Positions 1 through 10,846 of a DNA stretch of 64,000 nucleotides are shown here, in pieces. Positions within the stretch are counted from its first letter, which is position 1. The number at the start of each line of letters is the position of its first letter. A program made the position numbers and the translations under genes. The notes under the pieces are model-generated. The model was given only the letters and a program-made list of their open reading frames with translations, did no database searches and was not told the origin of the DNA. The stretch is from Culex pipiens pallens. Its lineage: Eukaryota > Arthropoda > Insecta > Diptera > Culicidae. The DNA is taken from NCBI RefSeq assembly GCF_016801865.2, contig NC_068938.1, positions 78,457,316-78,521,315 of the forward strand, read 5' to 3'.

Positions 1-1170
1 TTACCGAGGTATCCGGATATGATAAAATTGAGACAAAAAAGTGCCGCAATGGAGGCCTACAGGGCAAAAACTAACGTTGTAAAATGTTTGTTGTAGAAAA
101 ATCGAAAAACTATGAGAAAAACTGCAATTCGCCAAAAAGTTAATACCGTAGGCTTATAATCCATGAAGTTACCTATCTTTTGACTCATGGGAGTATGGGT
201 GTTGGAGGCTGTTGCAAAAAGATATTAAGGTTTTAAAAAAATCAATTTTTAACAGTAATTTGCAAAAGCTATGAGAAAAAGTCAAGCCGATCCTGGATGT
301 CTATGGCCCATTTTGAAGTGCTTCAAAAGACCTTTCAAATGCATCTACGAGAGTTGGAATTGATGAAGTTTTACGGAAATGCGAGCAATTTTAAGATTTT
401 TTAGGTTTTTTGGACCTCAAGCTTCGAAGCCCGTTCTACCCCACTTCCCTTTGTCGTAGAGAGCTCATATTTGGCATGAGTTCATCTCATGTATAGACAA
501 ACAAACGCTGAATGTTTCATGCAAATCGGAGCACCTCGATACGACCTCTAGAACAAACCGAGCAGAATTTGCCTCTTAAAATATTTTTTTTTTTTTGTTC
601 CAAACAAGAAAAAGTATTCAAATTACCTCACCAATTTCGATGAGGGATGTAAATTTTTACATTTTCATGGGGAATGTTAAATACCCTTTTTGGGGGAAGA
701 TTAGACACGTTTTGTGAGGGAATTTGGACACATTTTTAAATTTTACTTTATTAGTTTATTTGATTGCCTCCATGCTTTTAATGTTGCTTTTTGAAGAAAA
801 AAAATCATAATTAAATGTTTGGTTGACGAAATTTAGGCCGTCACATTTTTTTTTTATTGTCAGATTTCTTTTGCTTTAACACTTTTAATTTGTCATTAGA
901 AACTTACCTGATTTTCTCATAGTTTTTTTCATAGCTTTTTAGGATCAAATTATTTCTAGTTACAACTTTGCTGAAATTCGCATGAACATTTTTCTTGTAT
1001 GTTGTGTCGCAGAAGTCAAAGTTTATTCACTGGATTATATCTCCTCAAAATTACACCCTTCTGAAATATTAACCATTCGTTTCCAGATTCGTTTCTTTTA
1101 GAATTTTAGTTTTTTTTTCGGCCAGAGATATATTTTTCAAACATAATTTTCATATAAAAAAAACAAAGAA
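1..1170. other. AT-rich non-coding DNA
   Basis: No open frame, RNA gene or inverted repeat could be supported here. The sequence is AT-rich with many poly-T and poly-A runs, as in old mosquito intergenic repeats. A slightly more GC-rich patch near 420-560 could be an old repeat but was not matched to anything else in the window. Confidence 0.5.
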
Positions 1171-1341
1171 GGGACCATCCACAAACCACGTGGACACTTT
1201 TTTTGGTAATCTCAACCCCCCCCCCCCCCCCCTCGTGGACAATTGTCCATACAAAAAAAATCTTTTTTGTATGGAGCGTGGACAATCGCCATACCCCCCC
1301 CCCCCCCCCCTAAAGTGTCCACGTGGTTTATGGATGGTCCC
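1171..1341. mobile_element. Palindromic MITE with GGGACCATCC ends
   Basis: The 171-bp unit begins GGGACCATCCACAAACCACG and ends with nearly the same sequence inverted. The two arms of about 30 bp pair with very few mismatches. Both arms carry a long C run (about 1217-1232 and 1295-1310), and the centre is an inverted repeat built on ATACAAAAAA. The flanks share only gaa, so the TSD is not certain. A fragment of the same family end recurs near 58352-58386. No protein is encoded. Confidence 0.8.
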
Positions 1342-1602
1342 GAAATAAAAAAGTATAAAAAATTAAATTACGAGCCATGGTTTCAACACTTTAATGAAAA
1401 AAAGTGGTGTAAAATGTATTCACCTGTTCAGTCATTTTGCCATCATTAATTTCCAAAATATCTTAGTATGGTCGAAAATTTTATTTTTTTTCGAAAAATA
1501 TTTTTTTGCGGTGTTGTAGGATTGAGATTTTATAAAAATTCAAAACATTTTCAAACAAGCCCAAACATGCTAAGTATGATTATCATTGTAGAAGGAGGGG
1601 AG

Positions 1603-1640
1603 GGCGACATAAACTTTGAAAAATATTTGCAACGGCCTTG
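1603..1640. mobile_element. Fragment of the AAGGCCGTT-ended MITE family
   Basis: The stretch gacataaactttgaaaaat followed by atttgcaacggcctt matches the inverted ends of the element at 54659-56164. Only one end is seen here; the other could not be located. Confidence 0.5.
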
Positions 1641-1758
1641 TAAGATATTTATAATTTTGTTCAACTGGTAAGAATCACAAAATTATTAAAAATGTTTTAA
1701 CTATTCCCGTGACTTTTAGCAAACAAAGCAACTTGTCATATATGGGAAAAATCCTGAC

Positions 1759-1870
1759 TAGGATTAGTGAATTTTCACGCTCGAAGCTACCCGTCCCTCT
1801 ATTTCTAATCAAAGTAAGCTAAAGAGAAAAAGGGATGGCAAGGCATCAGGGTGAAAATTCACCCAGCCTA
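1759..1870. mobile_element. Small hairpin MITE, TAGG...CCTA ends
   Basis: The arms TAGGATTAGTGAATTTTCAC and the complement of GTGAAAATTCACCCAGCCTA are inverted repeats that include the self-complementary core GTGAATTTTCAC. The unit is about 112 bp and non-coding. TA at both outer edges would fit a TA target, but this is weak evidence. Confidence 0.6.
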
Positions 1871-2230
1871 TTCACGAGTAAATTAATTATTATCCCATTT
1901 GCATTCCCTCGTAATGTATCCAAAATTACCATCAATATTCATTCTTATAAATTAACCCAAAAATACACAAATTGATCCGCTTACGAACCGAGCCGCTGCT
2001 AATTACTTTTTTGGAACCATTCGATTATCTAAATAACGTGCAAAACATGTTCCCCGTGCGTCCCAGTCCTAGAGTGAACGCCCCAATGTTGTCATCGATT
2101 CACGGTGCAAAAACGCCCCACAATGCCCTGCCTTAAGCCAAAACTGTTGCCGATAATAACGCAAGAAAAAAACACTCGCTTTGCGTTTGCGGGTTTTATC
2201 GCTAATTTGCGTTTACTTATCTTATAAAAG

Positions 2231-2675
2231 TACAGTAGAACCTTGGTGGTGTGACACTTTTCAATCGTTGATGAGTTCTGTCAACAGTTTTTGAATGTTT
2301 TAAACAATATAACAATTCGACGTCGTCGTGCTATCTTGTCGCACCCGCCATTTCAACGTTCCGAGAAAAACGCGTTTTAATGTTTGACCTTGAATAAACA
2401 AAAACGAAAGCACGCAATGTAAACAATAACAAACACGTTTTGTTTGGCTGACCATTATGTGCATTGTCCCGAAGTTTGGTTGAAGTTGGTTGCTGGAGTC
2501 CCGAGTTATAATTACAAATGTTTACGGTTGTTTAACTTGTACGTGCGTCAAACGCGTACTGACCTGAAATCCCTTTGACCAGTTGTCGCACTTACATCAA
2601 TTTTCAGGGAGTGACAAGATAGCACGACAAGATTGAAACTACTTTCATATGTCAAACCTGTGGGGTCTTACTGTA
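2231..2675. mobile_element. TA-flanked MITE, CAGTA ends
   Basis: The 445-bp unit starts TACAGTAGAACCTTGGTGGT and ends ...ACCTGTGGGGTCTTACTGTA, giving an imperfect terminal inverted repeat of about 26 bp. TA at both edges and a CAGT terminus are typical of pogo-like members of the Tc1/mariner group. The interior from about 2319 to 2650 is clearly related to the CGTCG-ended family at 16451-16969 and 18414-18932, although the outer ends differ. No open frame of note is present. Confidence 0.65.
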
Positions 2676-3817
2676 CTGCTTGAGGTCGATGTGAGGTTTT
2701 AAGGTACAGGGCACATGGCATGCGGGTCACACTCTTTTTTACGTGCGACAGGAAAGTCAAACATGCATCGTGATCGATAAGAGGTTTTAATTAAATTTTA
2801 ATTAAAATGCAAATTACATTATGTTTTATGCAAATACTGGGAGCTACGGGCGCCGGTGTTTTTGTTGTTTATCAGCAGATTCTTAAGGGTTAACTCGTTT
2901 AAGGCCGAGGTCGGTTATCGCTCGCCAGCGATCGGCGGTTGTAGCAGGAAACGGAGGTGGATCCTGGTGACAGCGCGTACAAGCGAGAATTATTACCTGA
3001 TTGCAATGTGTACACACAATTCGAGGAGGAGGTCAGCAACTTAAAGCCCCCCTCTTCATCATCAGGGAAGGGACATGACGAAGGGCAATTAAGGATTTTG
3101 ATGTGTAATACAAACTCTTTGGAAGAAAGAGAGAGGTCTTCGATTGGGGCACGGAACCAAACCCGAAACAGAAAGACTGATGATTTTTTAACGTTTTTAA
3201 TTGCACGCGAGCCAAAATATGAATGAATTAATATTTTACTGGCATACCGAAACTTGATTAGGTACACATTGGGCGTTAACTTGGCCGAATGGTTGTGCTA
3301 ATCAACTGGTAGAGGCACGTGCAGCCATCAAATTTTGATGGCCTCTGTGACACGGAGCAATCAGGTGGTTTAGGCGTGTGCCATTATTGAAATACATATT
3401 TGGCCTCAATTATTTTAATAATATTCAAACTGCCAAGGCTTGAATATTTGAGTGATGTTTTGGAATTTTAACATACAGCATAAAACCAACCGACTACAGT
3501 ATTTTTTTCAATTATATATTCAAAAAGATATTTTTCAAATTTTGAAACATATTTTAACAATCATAACAGCATTTTTTCAGAGTATGGTTTCAAATTCACT
3601 TGTATTTTGGGCAAAGGCGGGCATATTTGTTTTTGTAATATATTGGATTTGAGTGATTTCAACCGAAATTTGATCATTCGTCACCAGGTGATATTTCGGT
3701 TATTTTGGTGTCAACGGGAAAGCAATTGAGAGTTGTTTTTTTAATAATAAATAAACAAAGATTTAAAATGACCTGTGTGCTATAACCAGTGTATATTTTT
3801 AAAGATGAAATTCTATA
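2676..3817. other. Unassigned DNA; GC-richer patch at 2850-3230
   Basis: No gene is recognised. Overlapping open frames on both strands at 2899-3267 come from a locally GC-richer patch with no family signature, no splice-site pair and no codon-phase preference. A near-perfect palindrome, GCCATCAAATTTTGATGGC, sits near 3323-3341. Confidence 0.4.
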
Positions 3818-4643
3818 TACAGACATGCCTCGGTTTAGCACCGCATATGGGGGATGCAAAACCGAGGCGTGCATAACCGAGGCACAGAGCTTATGGGATT
3901 TTGGCTATATGGGAGACATTGGCTATGATCGTATGAAAAATCATGCAAACATCAAAACATTATAGTGTTTTGGAATCGGGATGATGTCAGCTACCCATTA
4001 AAATTATAATTTCATGATTTTTTTTACAAAAATACGTATTTTTCCTGTATTTTGAAAATGATGTTTTTTTTCTCTAAAATCAAAATCAAATTATTCGCTC
4101 CACAGCATTGCCTTGGCGTTCTCGATTGCGAGATTCCTACTCGAAACTAGGTGATCGAAGGCTTGATTGTTGTGGCAATTGCAAACCTCTTACACCTAAG
4201 CTTCCATCTACCCCGGGATTCGAACTGACGACCTTTGGATTGTTGGCGAACGACTGGACATGGCGTAACATAGGTACTTCGAGTACCGCAGGAATAAAAT
4301 AGACCCACCAAGTGGTCCATTAGCCTCTTGTCCAGTAACTCCGATACCCTGGCCTCCCCGCGGCGCTAGCCGGGATACTAGTAACCATTGGAGAGATCGG
4401 GTAACCAACCCCGGTGGGAACTATGGTAGTATGCTGACAGGGAAGGGGGGCTCCATCCTCTTCGGAGGGTGTAGCTATACCGTTAGGCCTCGAGAGAAAG
4501 GCCCCCGTTACGGTGTCGAGAGAAAACCGGAGCTGGGTCTCGGTAGCTTCAAGGTGGCAGCCCCACCCCGAGACTAGGTATCGCAGCCCCAATCCGGCTG
4601 CATACCGAAAATTCAAATATTACGAACAATCAAGAAGGAATAA

Positions 4644-7600
4644 GGATCCGGAACAAACGGCATAGATCTAGGCACGAAAAGGACACCGATTGGAAACTCG
4701 GAACATGGAACTGCAGATCGCTACGTTTCGATGGGTATGAGTACGCTCTGTTGAACGAGATCAAACCCCGCAACTTCGATGTTGTAGCGCTGCAAGAGAT
4801 GTGCTGGAAGGGAGCGAAGATGTGGGAGGATGATGCTTTGGAGCTCACCATGTACCAGAGCGGCGGAGCCGAAAACAAGCTGGGAACCGGCATTCATAGT
4901 GTTGGGCAAGATGCGGAGTCGTGTGATAGATTGGGAGCCGATCGACGACCGGATGTGTAGATTGAGGATTAAAGGCCGTTTCTTCAACTATCACATCTTC
5001 AACGTACATTGCCCACACGAGGAATCATCCGATGCCGAGAAGGAAGCGTTCTACGCGAAGCTGGAGCAGAAGTTCGACAGCTGCCCGCAGAGGGACGTCA
5101 AGATCGTCATCGGAGATATGAACGCCCGCATAGGAAGGGAGGAGATGTACAAGCCGGTGATCGGGCCGAACAGCCTGCACACCGTCACGAACGACAACGG
5201 CCAGCGGTGCATCAACTTCGCAGCCTCCCGCGGTATGGTGGTACGGAGCACATTCTTCCCCCGGAAAGACATCCACAAAGTCACCTGGACATCGCCTAAC
5301 CAACGAACAAAAACACAAATCGACCACGTCCTCATCGACGGCCGATTCTTCTCGGACATACGGAACATCCGCACGTACCGCGGTGCGGACATCCACTCGG
5401 ACCACTACCTGGTGGGTGCAAGCATGCACTCAAAACTGTCGACGACGTACCACCGACGACGGAGCCGGCTCCCACCGCCGTTCAACACCGAGCGGCTGCA
5501 GGACACGGCTGCGGCTCAGCACTACGTGCAGCAGCTGGAAGCGAGCCTGCCAACGGAGCAGGAACTCGGCGCTGCCTCGCTCAACGATGGATGGAGCAGA
5601 ATATGCTCGGCCATCGGCAGTGCCGCTGAAGCCGCGCTAGGTAGTACAGTCCGAGTTGGAAAGCAGCGCTGGTTCGACGAGGAGTGCCAGCGGCTACTTG
5701 ACGAGAAGAAAGCAGCTTATGCGGTGAAGCTGAGAGCTGCAACTGATGAGAACGTGGCCAGATACAAACAAGCGCTGAAACAGCAGAGAACGGTCTTCAA
5801 GCTCAAGAAGCGCCAGCTGGAAGATCGCGATCGCGCCGAAATGGAGCAGCTGTTCCGGCAGAACGAGACGCGTAAGTTCTACGAGAAAGTTAACCGGTCC
5901 CGCAAAGGCTATGCGCCGCAAGCCAACACTTGTCGGGACGCCGAGGGAAACCTTCTTATGGACAAAGGCGTTGAACAGGTGGCAGCAGTTCTTCAACGAG
6001 CACCTCAACGGCGATGTAGCGCATGGAGACGGCTTTGAAGCCCAACTTGGACCGCCTGCTGCCGACGAACAGTTCCCGGCACCTGATCTGGAGACGGTGA
6101 AGAAGGAGATCAGGCAGCTGAAGAACAACAGGGCCGCCGGTAAAGGTGAGCTCTTCAAATATGGAGGAGAGCAGTTGGCGAGGGCGATCCACTTGGTGAT
6201 TTCTAAGATCTGGAGGGAGGAGAAACTACCAGCAGAATGGATGGATGGTGTCGTGTGCCCCATCTACAAAAAGGGCGATAAGCTGGACTGCGGCAACTAC
6301 CGCGGCATCACGCTTATCAACGCGGCCTATAAAATCCTCTCCCAGATCCTCTGCCGTCTGCTGACACCGTACGCACGGAGGTTCGTGGGCCCCTATCAAG
6401 CGGGGTTTACTGGCGCTCGGGCCACCACGGACCAAATTTTCTCGCTCCGGCAGATCCTCGAGAAATGCCGTGAGTACAACGTGCCCACACATCACATCTT
6501 CATCGATTTCAAGGCAGCGTACGATACAGTCGACCGCGAACAGCTATGGCAGATCATGCACGAGAACGGATTTCCGGACAAACTGACTCGGCTGATCAAG
6601 GCTACCTTGGATCGTGTGATGTGTCACGTGCGAGTGGCAGGGGAGCTAGCGGACCCCTTCCAATCGCATCAAGGGTTACGACAAGGTGACGGCTTATCCA
6701 ATGCGCTGTTCAACATCGGACTTGAGGGAGTTGTGCGAAGAGCGGGTATAGACACGAGAGGCACGATTTGCAACAGGACAGTCCAACTTCTTGCTTATGC
6801 GGACGACATTGATATTATAGCGAGAGACCTAGAGACGGTGAAAAGGGTTTACACCGCCTTAAAGACGCAAGCAGGACGAATTGGATTGGTCATGAATACG
6901 ACGAAAACAAAGTACATGAAAGGGAGGGGCTCAAAGGACGTTGACCCCCCAAGACTCACCCCTCTAGCTGTGGATGGCGATGTGCTGGAGGAGGTGAGCG
7001 AATTCGTGTACTTGGGATCGCTGGTAACGACCGACAAGGACACCAGCTTAGAGATCCGGACTCGTATCCACTCCGCGAATCGCGCCTACTTTGGATTACG
7101 GAAAACCTTGACATCTGATCGAGTGCAACGCGCCACGAAGCTGACCCTGTACAAGACACTGATTAGACCGGTTGCCCTCTATGGCCACGAGACCTGGACG
7201 CTGCGGCAAGAGGACGAACGAGCCCTTGGAGTTTTCGAACGGAAGGTGCTGCGAACGATCTACGGTGGAGTACGTACAGCTCAGAACGAGTGATGAAGGC
7301 GCATGAACCACGAACTGCACGCGCTGCTGGGAGAACCGACCATCGTCACCCTGGTGAGAATCGGGAGGCTCAGGTGGGCCGGCCATGTCGCGAGGATGGA
7401 CGAAGACCATCCTGTCAGGATGCTCTTTGACCGCGCGCGACCGGATGGCGGCACTGGCCGAAGAGCAGGAGCGCAGCGTGCGAAAAACGAAAAAAAAACG
7501 AAACTATTGGCACTACGCCCCCCGGGGCATGGCCTTCCTCTAACGTGGGATTTCTGCTCCAGCGCCTCTGACGAGACAGGAGAAACCGGGACCGACGTTT

Positions 7601-7863
7601 TACTTCACCATCCGATAGAAGCTCAGTGGATAAGGCGGGAATCGAACCCGCGTCTCATAGCATCATCGGGATCGGCAGCTGAAGCCGCTACCCCTGCGCC
7701 ACGAGACGCACCCCCAGGAGCGCAGCGTGCACGATGGGGTAATCAGATCGAGGCGGACCTAAGAAAAATCTGCAACCTAGGAGACTGGCGAGCTGCAGCC
7801 CAGAACCGAGCAACATGGAACAACCTTCTTGATACAGCACGGGCACCGCGTATGGTGTTCTAA
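4644..7863 (+). pseudogene. Endonuclease-reverse transcriptase ORF of the RTE-like element (broken)
   Basis: The intact protein would nick target DNA and reverse-transcribe the element RNA at the nick. In order, the sequence shows an APE-type endonuclease with LGTWNCRS and ALQEMCW (about 4705-4806), GDMNARIG (about 5115), DHVLIDGRFF (about 5320) and SDHYLVGAS (about 5397). A linker follows, then the reverse transcriptase with GNYRGITLINAAYKIL (about 6291-6340), FIDFKAAYDTVDR, QGLRQGD and the catalytic YADDIDI (about 6796-6816). The C-terminal tail contains LRWAGHVARMD and WNNLLDTARAPR and ends at the TAA at 7861-7863. Frame changes occur near 4890 and near 5965, and two adjacent TGA codons lie at 7291-7296. 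The reading frame is then interrupted by the SINE at 7482-7714 plus its duplicated target. No clear ATG is seen upstream of the endonuclease. It cannot make a functional protein. Confidence 0.9.
7482..7714 (-). mobile_element. tRNA-derived SINE inserted in the retrotransposon
   Basis: A 16-bp TSD, caggagcgcagcgtgc, at 7466-7481 and 7715-7730 brackets the element. On the minus strand the 5' part contains a box A (TGGCGCAGGGGTAGCGG) and a box B (GGTTCGATTCC) of an RNA polymerase III promoter. A tRNA-unrelated body of about 140 bp and a T-rich 3' end follow. A second copy of the same family, differing at only a few positions, lies at 44968-45183. Apparent frames across it are not genes. Confidence 0.9.
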
Positions 7864-8159
7864 GCTGTTTGGTATGGTATGGTATGTACCTTTGGATTGT
7901 TAGTCCAACTGCCTACCAGCGACTCCAACGAGGCAGGATCCAGGGAGACGACCCCTACACCTGGATTGAGCTAACGACCTAACCCTTTAGGTTAGACCGG
8001 GGCCAACATTTACTTCCCCATCCGACGGAAGGCGTGGTCAGACGAATCTCGTCTCGAAAAATGCCACCGGGACCGTCTGGAATCGAACCCAAGCCGACTG
8101 GGTGAGAGGCAACCACGCTTACCCTTACACCACGGTCCCGGTTCTCTAAAGAAACCAAA

Positions 8160-8830
8160 AATATATTGTTATTGCAATATGGGTATCAAATGATCGAGAT
8201 TATTTTTTTTATACATTTCGAATGTAATAACAACAGTTTTTTGGAAATACTCAAATTTTTCACAAAACTACGTATTTTCGAAAAAAAATACTCAAAATTT
8301 CAGTTTTTACAATAAAGGTATCAAACGATCAGGATTTTTTCATACATTTCGAATGTAATAACAACTTTTTTGAAAATACTCAAAATCTTCACAAAACTAC
8401 GTATTTTTGAAAAAGTACTCAAAATTTCCGTTTTTACAATGTGGGTATCGAACGATCGGGATTTTTTCATACATTTCGAATGAAATAACAACATTTTTTT
8501 AAAATACTAATAATTTTCACAAATCTACGTATTTTAGAAAAAGTACTCAAAATTTCCGTTTTTACAATGTGGGTATCAAACGATCGGGATTTTTTCATAC
8601 ATTTCGAAAGTAAAAACAACTTTTTGGAAAATATTCAAAATTTTCACAAAACTATCGTTTGATCGTTTGATCGTTTGATATCCATACTGCAAAAACTGAT
8701 TTTTTAATATTTTTTCGAAAATACGTTGTTTTGTGAAAATTTTGAGTATTTCCAAAAAATGTTGTTATATCAATCGAAATGTATGAAAAAATCCCGATCT
8801 ATTGATAACCATATTGTAAAAACTGAAGTT
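8160..8830. repeat. Subrepeats of about 125 bp in the left foldback arm
   Basis: Four diverged units of roughly 120-140 bp recur, each with a core like acaatgtgggtatcaaacga, tttttcatacatttcgaa and cacaaaactacgtatttt. At about 8650-8690 (gatcgtttgatcgtttgatc) the orientation flips, and one reversed unit continues to 8830. The right arm (10190-10560) has fewer copies, so the arms differ in length by nearly 300 bp. Confidence 0.7.
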
Positions 8831-10189
8831 TTGAGTATGGGTAATTCTCCGCCAACTCACACAGCAGTTGCCCCGACCCCTCTTCGATTTGCGTGAAACT
8901 TTGTCCTAAAGGGTAACTTTTGTCCCTGATCACGAATCCGAGGTCCGTTTTTTGATATCTCGTGACGGAGGGGCGGTACGACCCCTTCCATTTTTGCACA
9001 TGCGAAAAAAGAGGTGTTTTTCAATAATTTGCAGCCTGAAACGGTGATGAGATAGAAATTTGGTGTCAAAGGGACTTTTATGTAAAATTAGACGCCCGAT
9101 TTGATGGCGTACTCAGAATTCCGAAAAAAACGTATTTTTCATCAAAAAAACACTAAAAAAGTTTTAAAAATTCTCCCATTTTCCGTTACTCGACTGTAAA
9201 AAATTTTGGAACATGTCATTTTATGGGAAATTTAATGTACTTTTCGAATCTACATTGTCCCAGAAGGGTCATTTTTTCATTTAGAACAAAATTTTTCATT
9301 TTAAAATTTCGTGTTTTTTCTAACTTTGCAGGGTTATTTTTTAGAGTATAACAATGTTCTACAAAGTTGTAGAGCAGACAATTACAAAAATTTTGATATA
9401 TATACATAAGGGGTTTGCTTATAAACATCACAAGTTATCACGATTTTACGAAAAAAAGTTTTAAAAAAGTTGGTCGTCATCGATCATGGCCGTTCATGGT
9501 CACCCGCGACAGACACGGACGACGAAACAAAGAGAAACGCAAAAAGTAACTTTTTCAAAACTTTTTTTCGTAAAATCGCGATAACTTGTGATGTTTATAA
9601 GCAAACCCCTTATGTATATATATCAAAATTTTTGTAATTGTCTGCTCTACAACTTTGTAGAACATTGTTAGACTCTAAAAAATAACCCTGCAAAGTTAGA
9701 AAAAACAAGAAATTTTAAAATGAAAAATTTTGTTCTAAATGAAAAAATGACCTTTCTGGGACAATGTAGATTCGAAAAGTACATTAAATTTCCCATAAAA
9801 TGACATGTTCCAAAAATTTTTACAGTCGAGTAACGGAAAATGGGAGAGTTTTTAAAACTTTTTAAGTGTTTTTTTCGATGAAAAATACGTTTTTTCGGAA
9901 TTCTGAGTACGCCATCAAATCGGGCGTCTAATTTTACATAAAAGTCCCTTTGACACCAAATTTCTATCTCATCACCGTTTCAGGCTGCACCTTATTGAAA
10001 AACACCTCTTTTTTCGCATGTTCAAAAATGGAAGGGGTCGTACCGCCCCTCCGTCACGAGATATCAAAAAACGGACCTCGGATTCGTGATCAGGGACAAA
10101 AGTTACCCCTTAGGACAAAGTTTCACGCAAATCGAAGAGGGGTCGGGGCAACTTTTCCCGATTTCGTGTGAGTTGGTAGAGAATTACCC

Positions 10190-10560
10190 GTATTTTTTTT
10201 CAAAAATACCTAGTTTTGTGAAAATTTTGAGTATTTTCAAAAAATGTTGTTATTTCATTCGAAATGTATGAAAAAATCCCGATCGTTTGATACCCACATT
10301 GTAAAAACGGAAATTTTGAGTATTTTTTTTTTCAAAAATACATAGTTTTCTTTAAATTTTGAGTATTTTCAAAAAATGTTGTTATTACATTCGAAATGTA
10401 TGAAAAAATCTCGATCATTTGATACCCATATTGTAAAAACTGAAATTTTGAGATTTTTTGTTTTGTGAAATTTTTTAGGGTTTTCAAAAGAAATGATTTT
10501 ACATTCGAAATGTCTGAAAAAATTCCAATCATTTGATACCCATGTTGCAATAACAATAAT
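10190..10560. repeat. Subrepeats of about 125 bp in the right foldback arm
   Basis: About three units carry the motifs tacccacattgtaaaaac, ttttgagtattttcaaaaaa and cattcgaaatgtatgaaaaa. They are the inverted counterparts of the units in the left arm. Confidence 0.7.
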
Positions 10561-10846
10561 TTTTAGTATTTTTTGGAGAAACGCAATGTTTTCAAAATAC
10601 AGGAAAAATACGTATTTTTGTGAAAATTTTCATGAAATTATAATCTTAATCTAGCTGACATCATCCCGATTCCAAAACACTATAATTTTTTGATGTTTGC
10701 ATGATTTTTCATACGATTATAGCCAATGTCTCCCAAATAGCCAAAATCCCATAAGCTCTGTGCTTCAGTTAAGCACTGGACCGTGCTTAACCGAGGCAGC
10801 TGAACGAATCAAAACCGGGGCAGTGCAAAACCGAGGCATGACTGTA

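Larger units (their letters stand above)
4245..7887 (+). mobile_element. RTE-like APE-type non-LTR retrotransposon, full length but dead
   Basis: The 3.64 kb element is flanked by a 14-bp TSD, acctttggattgtt, at 4231-4244 and 7888-7901. It has a 5' UTR of about 400 bp (4245 to about 4640), one continuous endonuclease-reverse transcriptase coding unit, and a short tandem 3' tail, GTATGGTATGGTATG, at 7871-7886. One endonuclease-RT protein, no visible gag-like ORF1 and a short-repeat tail fit the RTE group. The clade call is an inference, since a related clade could share these traits. The copy is inactivated by two frameshifts, two stop codons and a SINE insertion. Confidence 0.8.
4079..8141 (-). 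mobile_element. Dimeric tRNA-derived SINE, split by an RTE-like insertion
   Basis: The two halves, 4079-4244 and 7888-8141, rejoin to about 406 bp, close to the 404 bp of the related copy at 37540-37943. On the minus strand the 5' module (8141 down to about 8070) is tRNA-like with a CTC anticodon position (Glu-like) and box B GGTTCGATTCC. A second tRNA-like module, with TTCGAATCCCGG, lies near 4210-4250. A 9-bp repeat, ttctctaaa, at 4070-4078 and 8142-8150 is the probable TSD. The split point carries the 14-bp duplication made by the inner retrotransposon. Confidence 0.7.
3820..10844. mobile_element. Long inverted-repeat (foldback) element with pogo/Tigger-like ends, interrupted by nested insertions
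   Basis: Left end CAGACATGCCTCGGTTTAGC and right end ...AAAACCGAGGCATGACTG are inverted repeats, each flanked by TA (3818-3819 and 10845-10846). The CAG-CATGCCTCGGTTT terminus resembles Tigger/pogo ends. The arms run inward as inverted copies: 3830-4075 pairs with about 10590-10830, and 8830-9470 pairs with about 9550-10190. The centre lies near 9509, with a short unpaired core around 9470-9560 containing CGATCATGGCCGTTCATGG. Removing the insertion at 4079-8150 leaves about 2.95 kb. Mirror-image open frames at 8857-9069 (minus) and 9950-10171 (plus) are products of the palindrome, and no transposase is seen. It is probably a non-autonomous element. Confidence 0.75.

Noticed and set aside
4320..4616. 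98-codon minus frame in the retrotransposon 5' UTR
   Set aside because: Antisense to the element, with no known domain. It is a shadow of GC-rich leader sequence and not a separate ORF1.
7303..7863. Separate 186-codon gene after the reverse transcriptase
   Set aside because: It is the C-terminal part of the same reading frame after two TGA codons, with a SINE read through in the middle.
8857..10171. Two similar proteins on opposite strands (8857-9069 minus, 9950-10171 plus)
   Set aside because: They are mirror images created by the foldback palindrome and run through its AT-rich arms. There is no domain, and the arms differ as non-coding DNA does.
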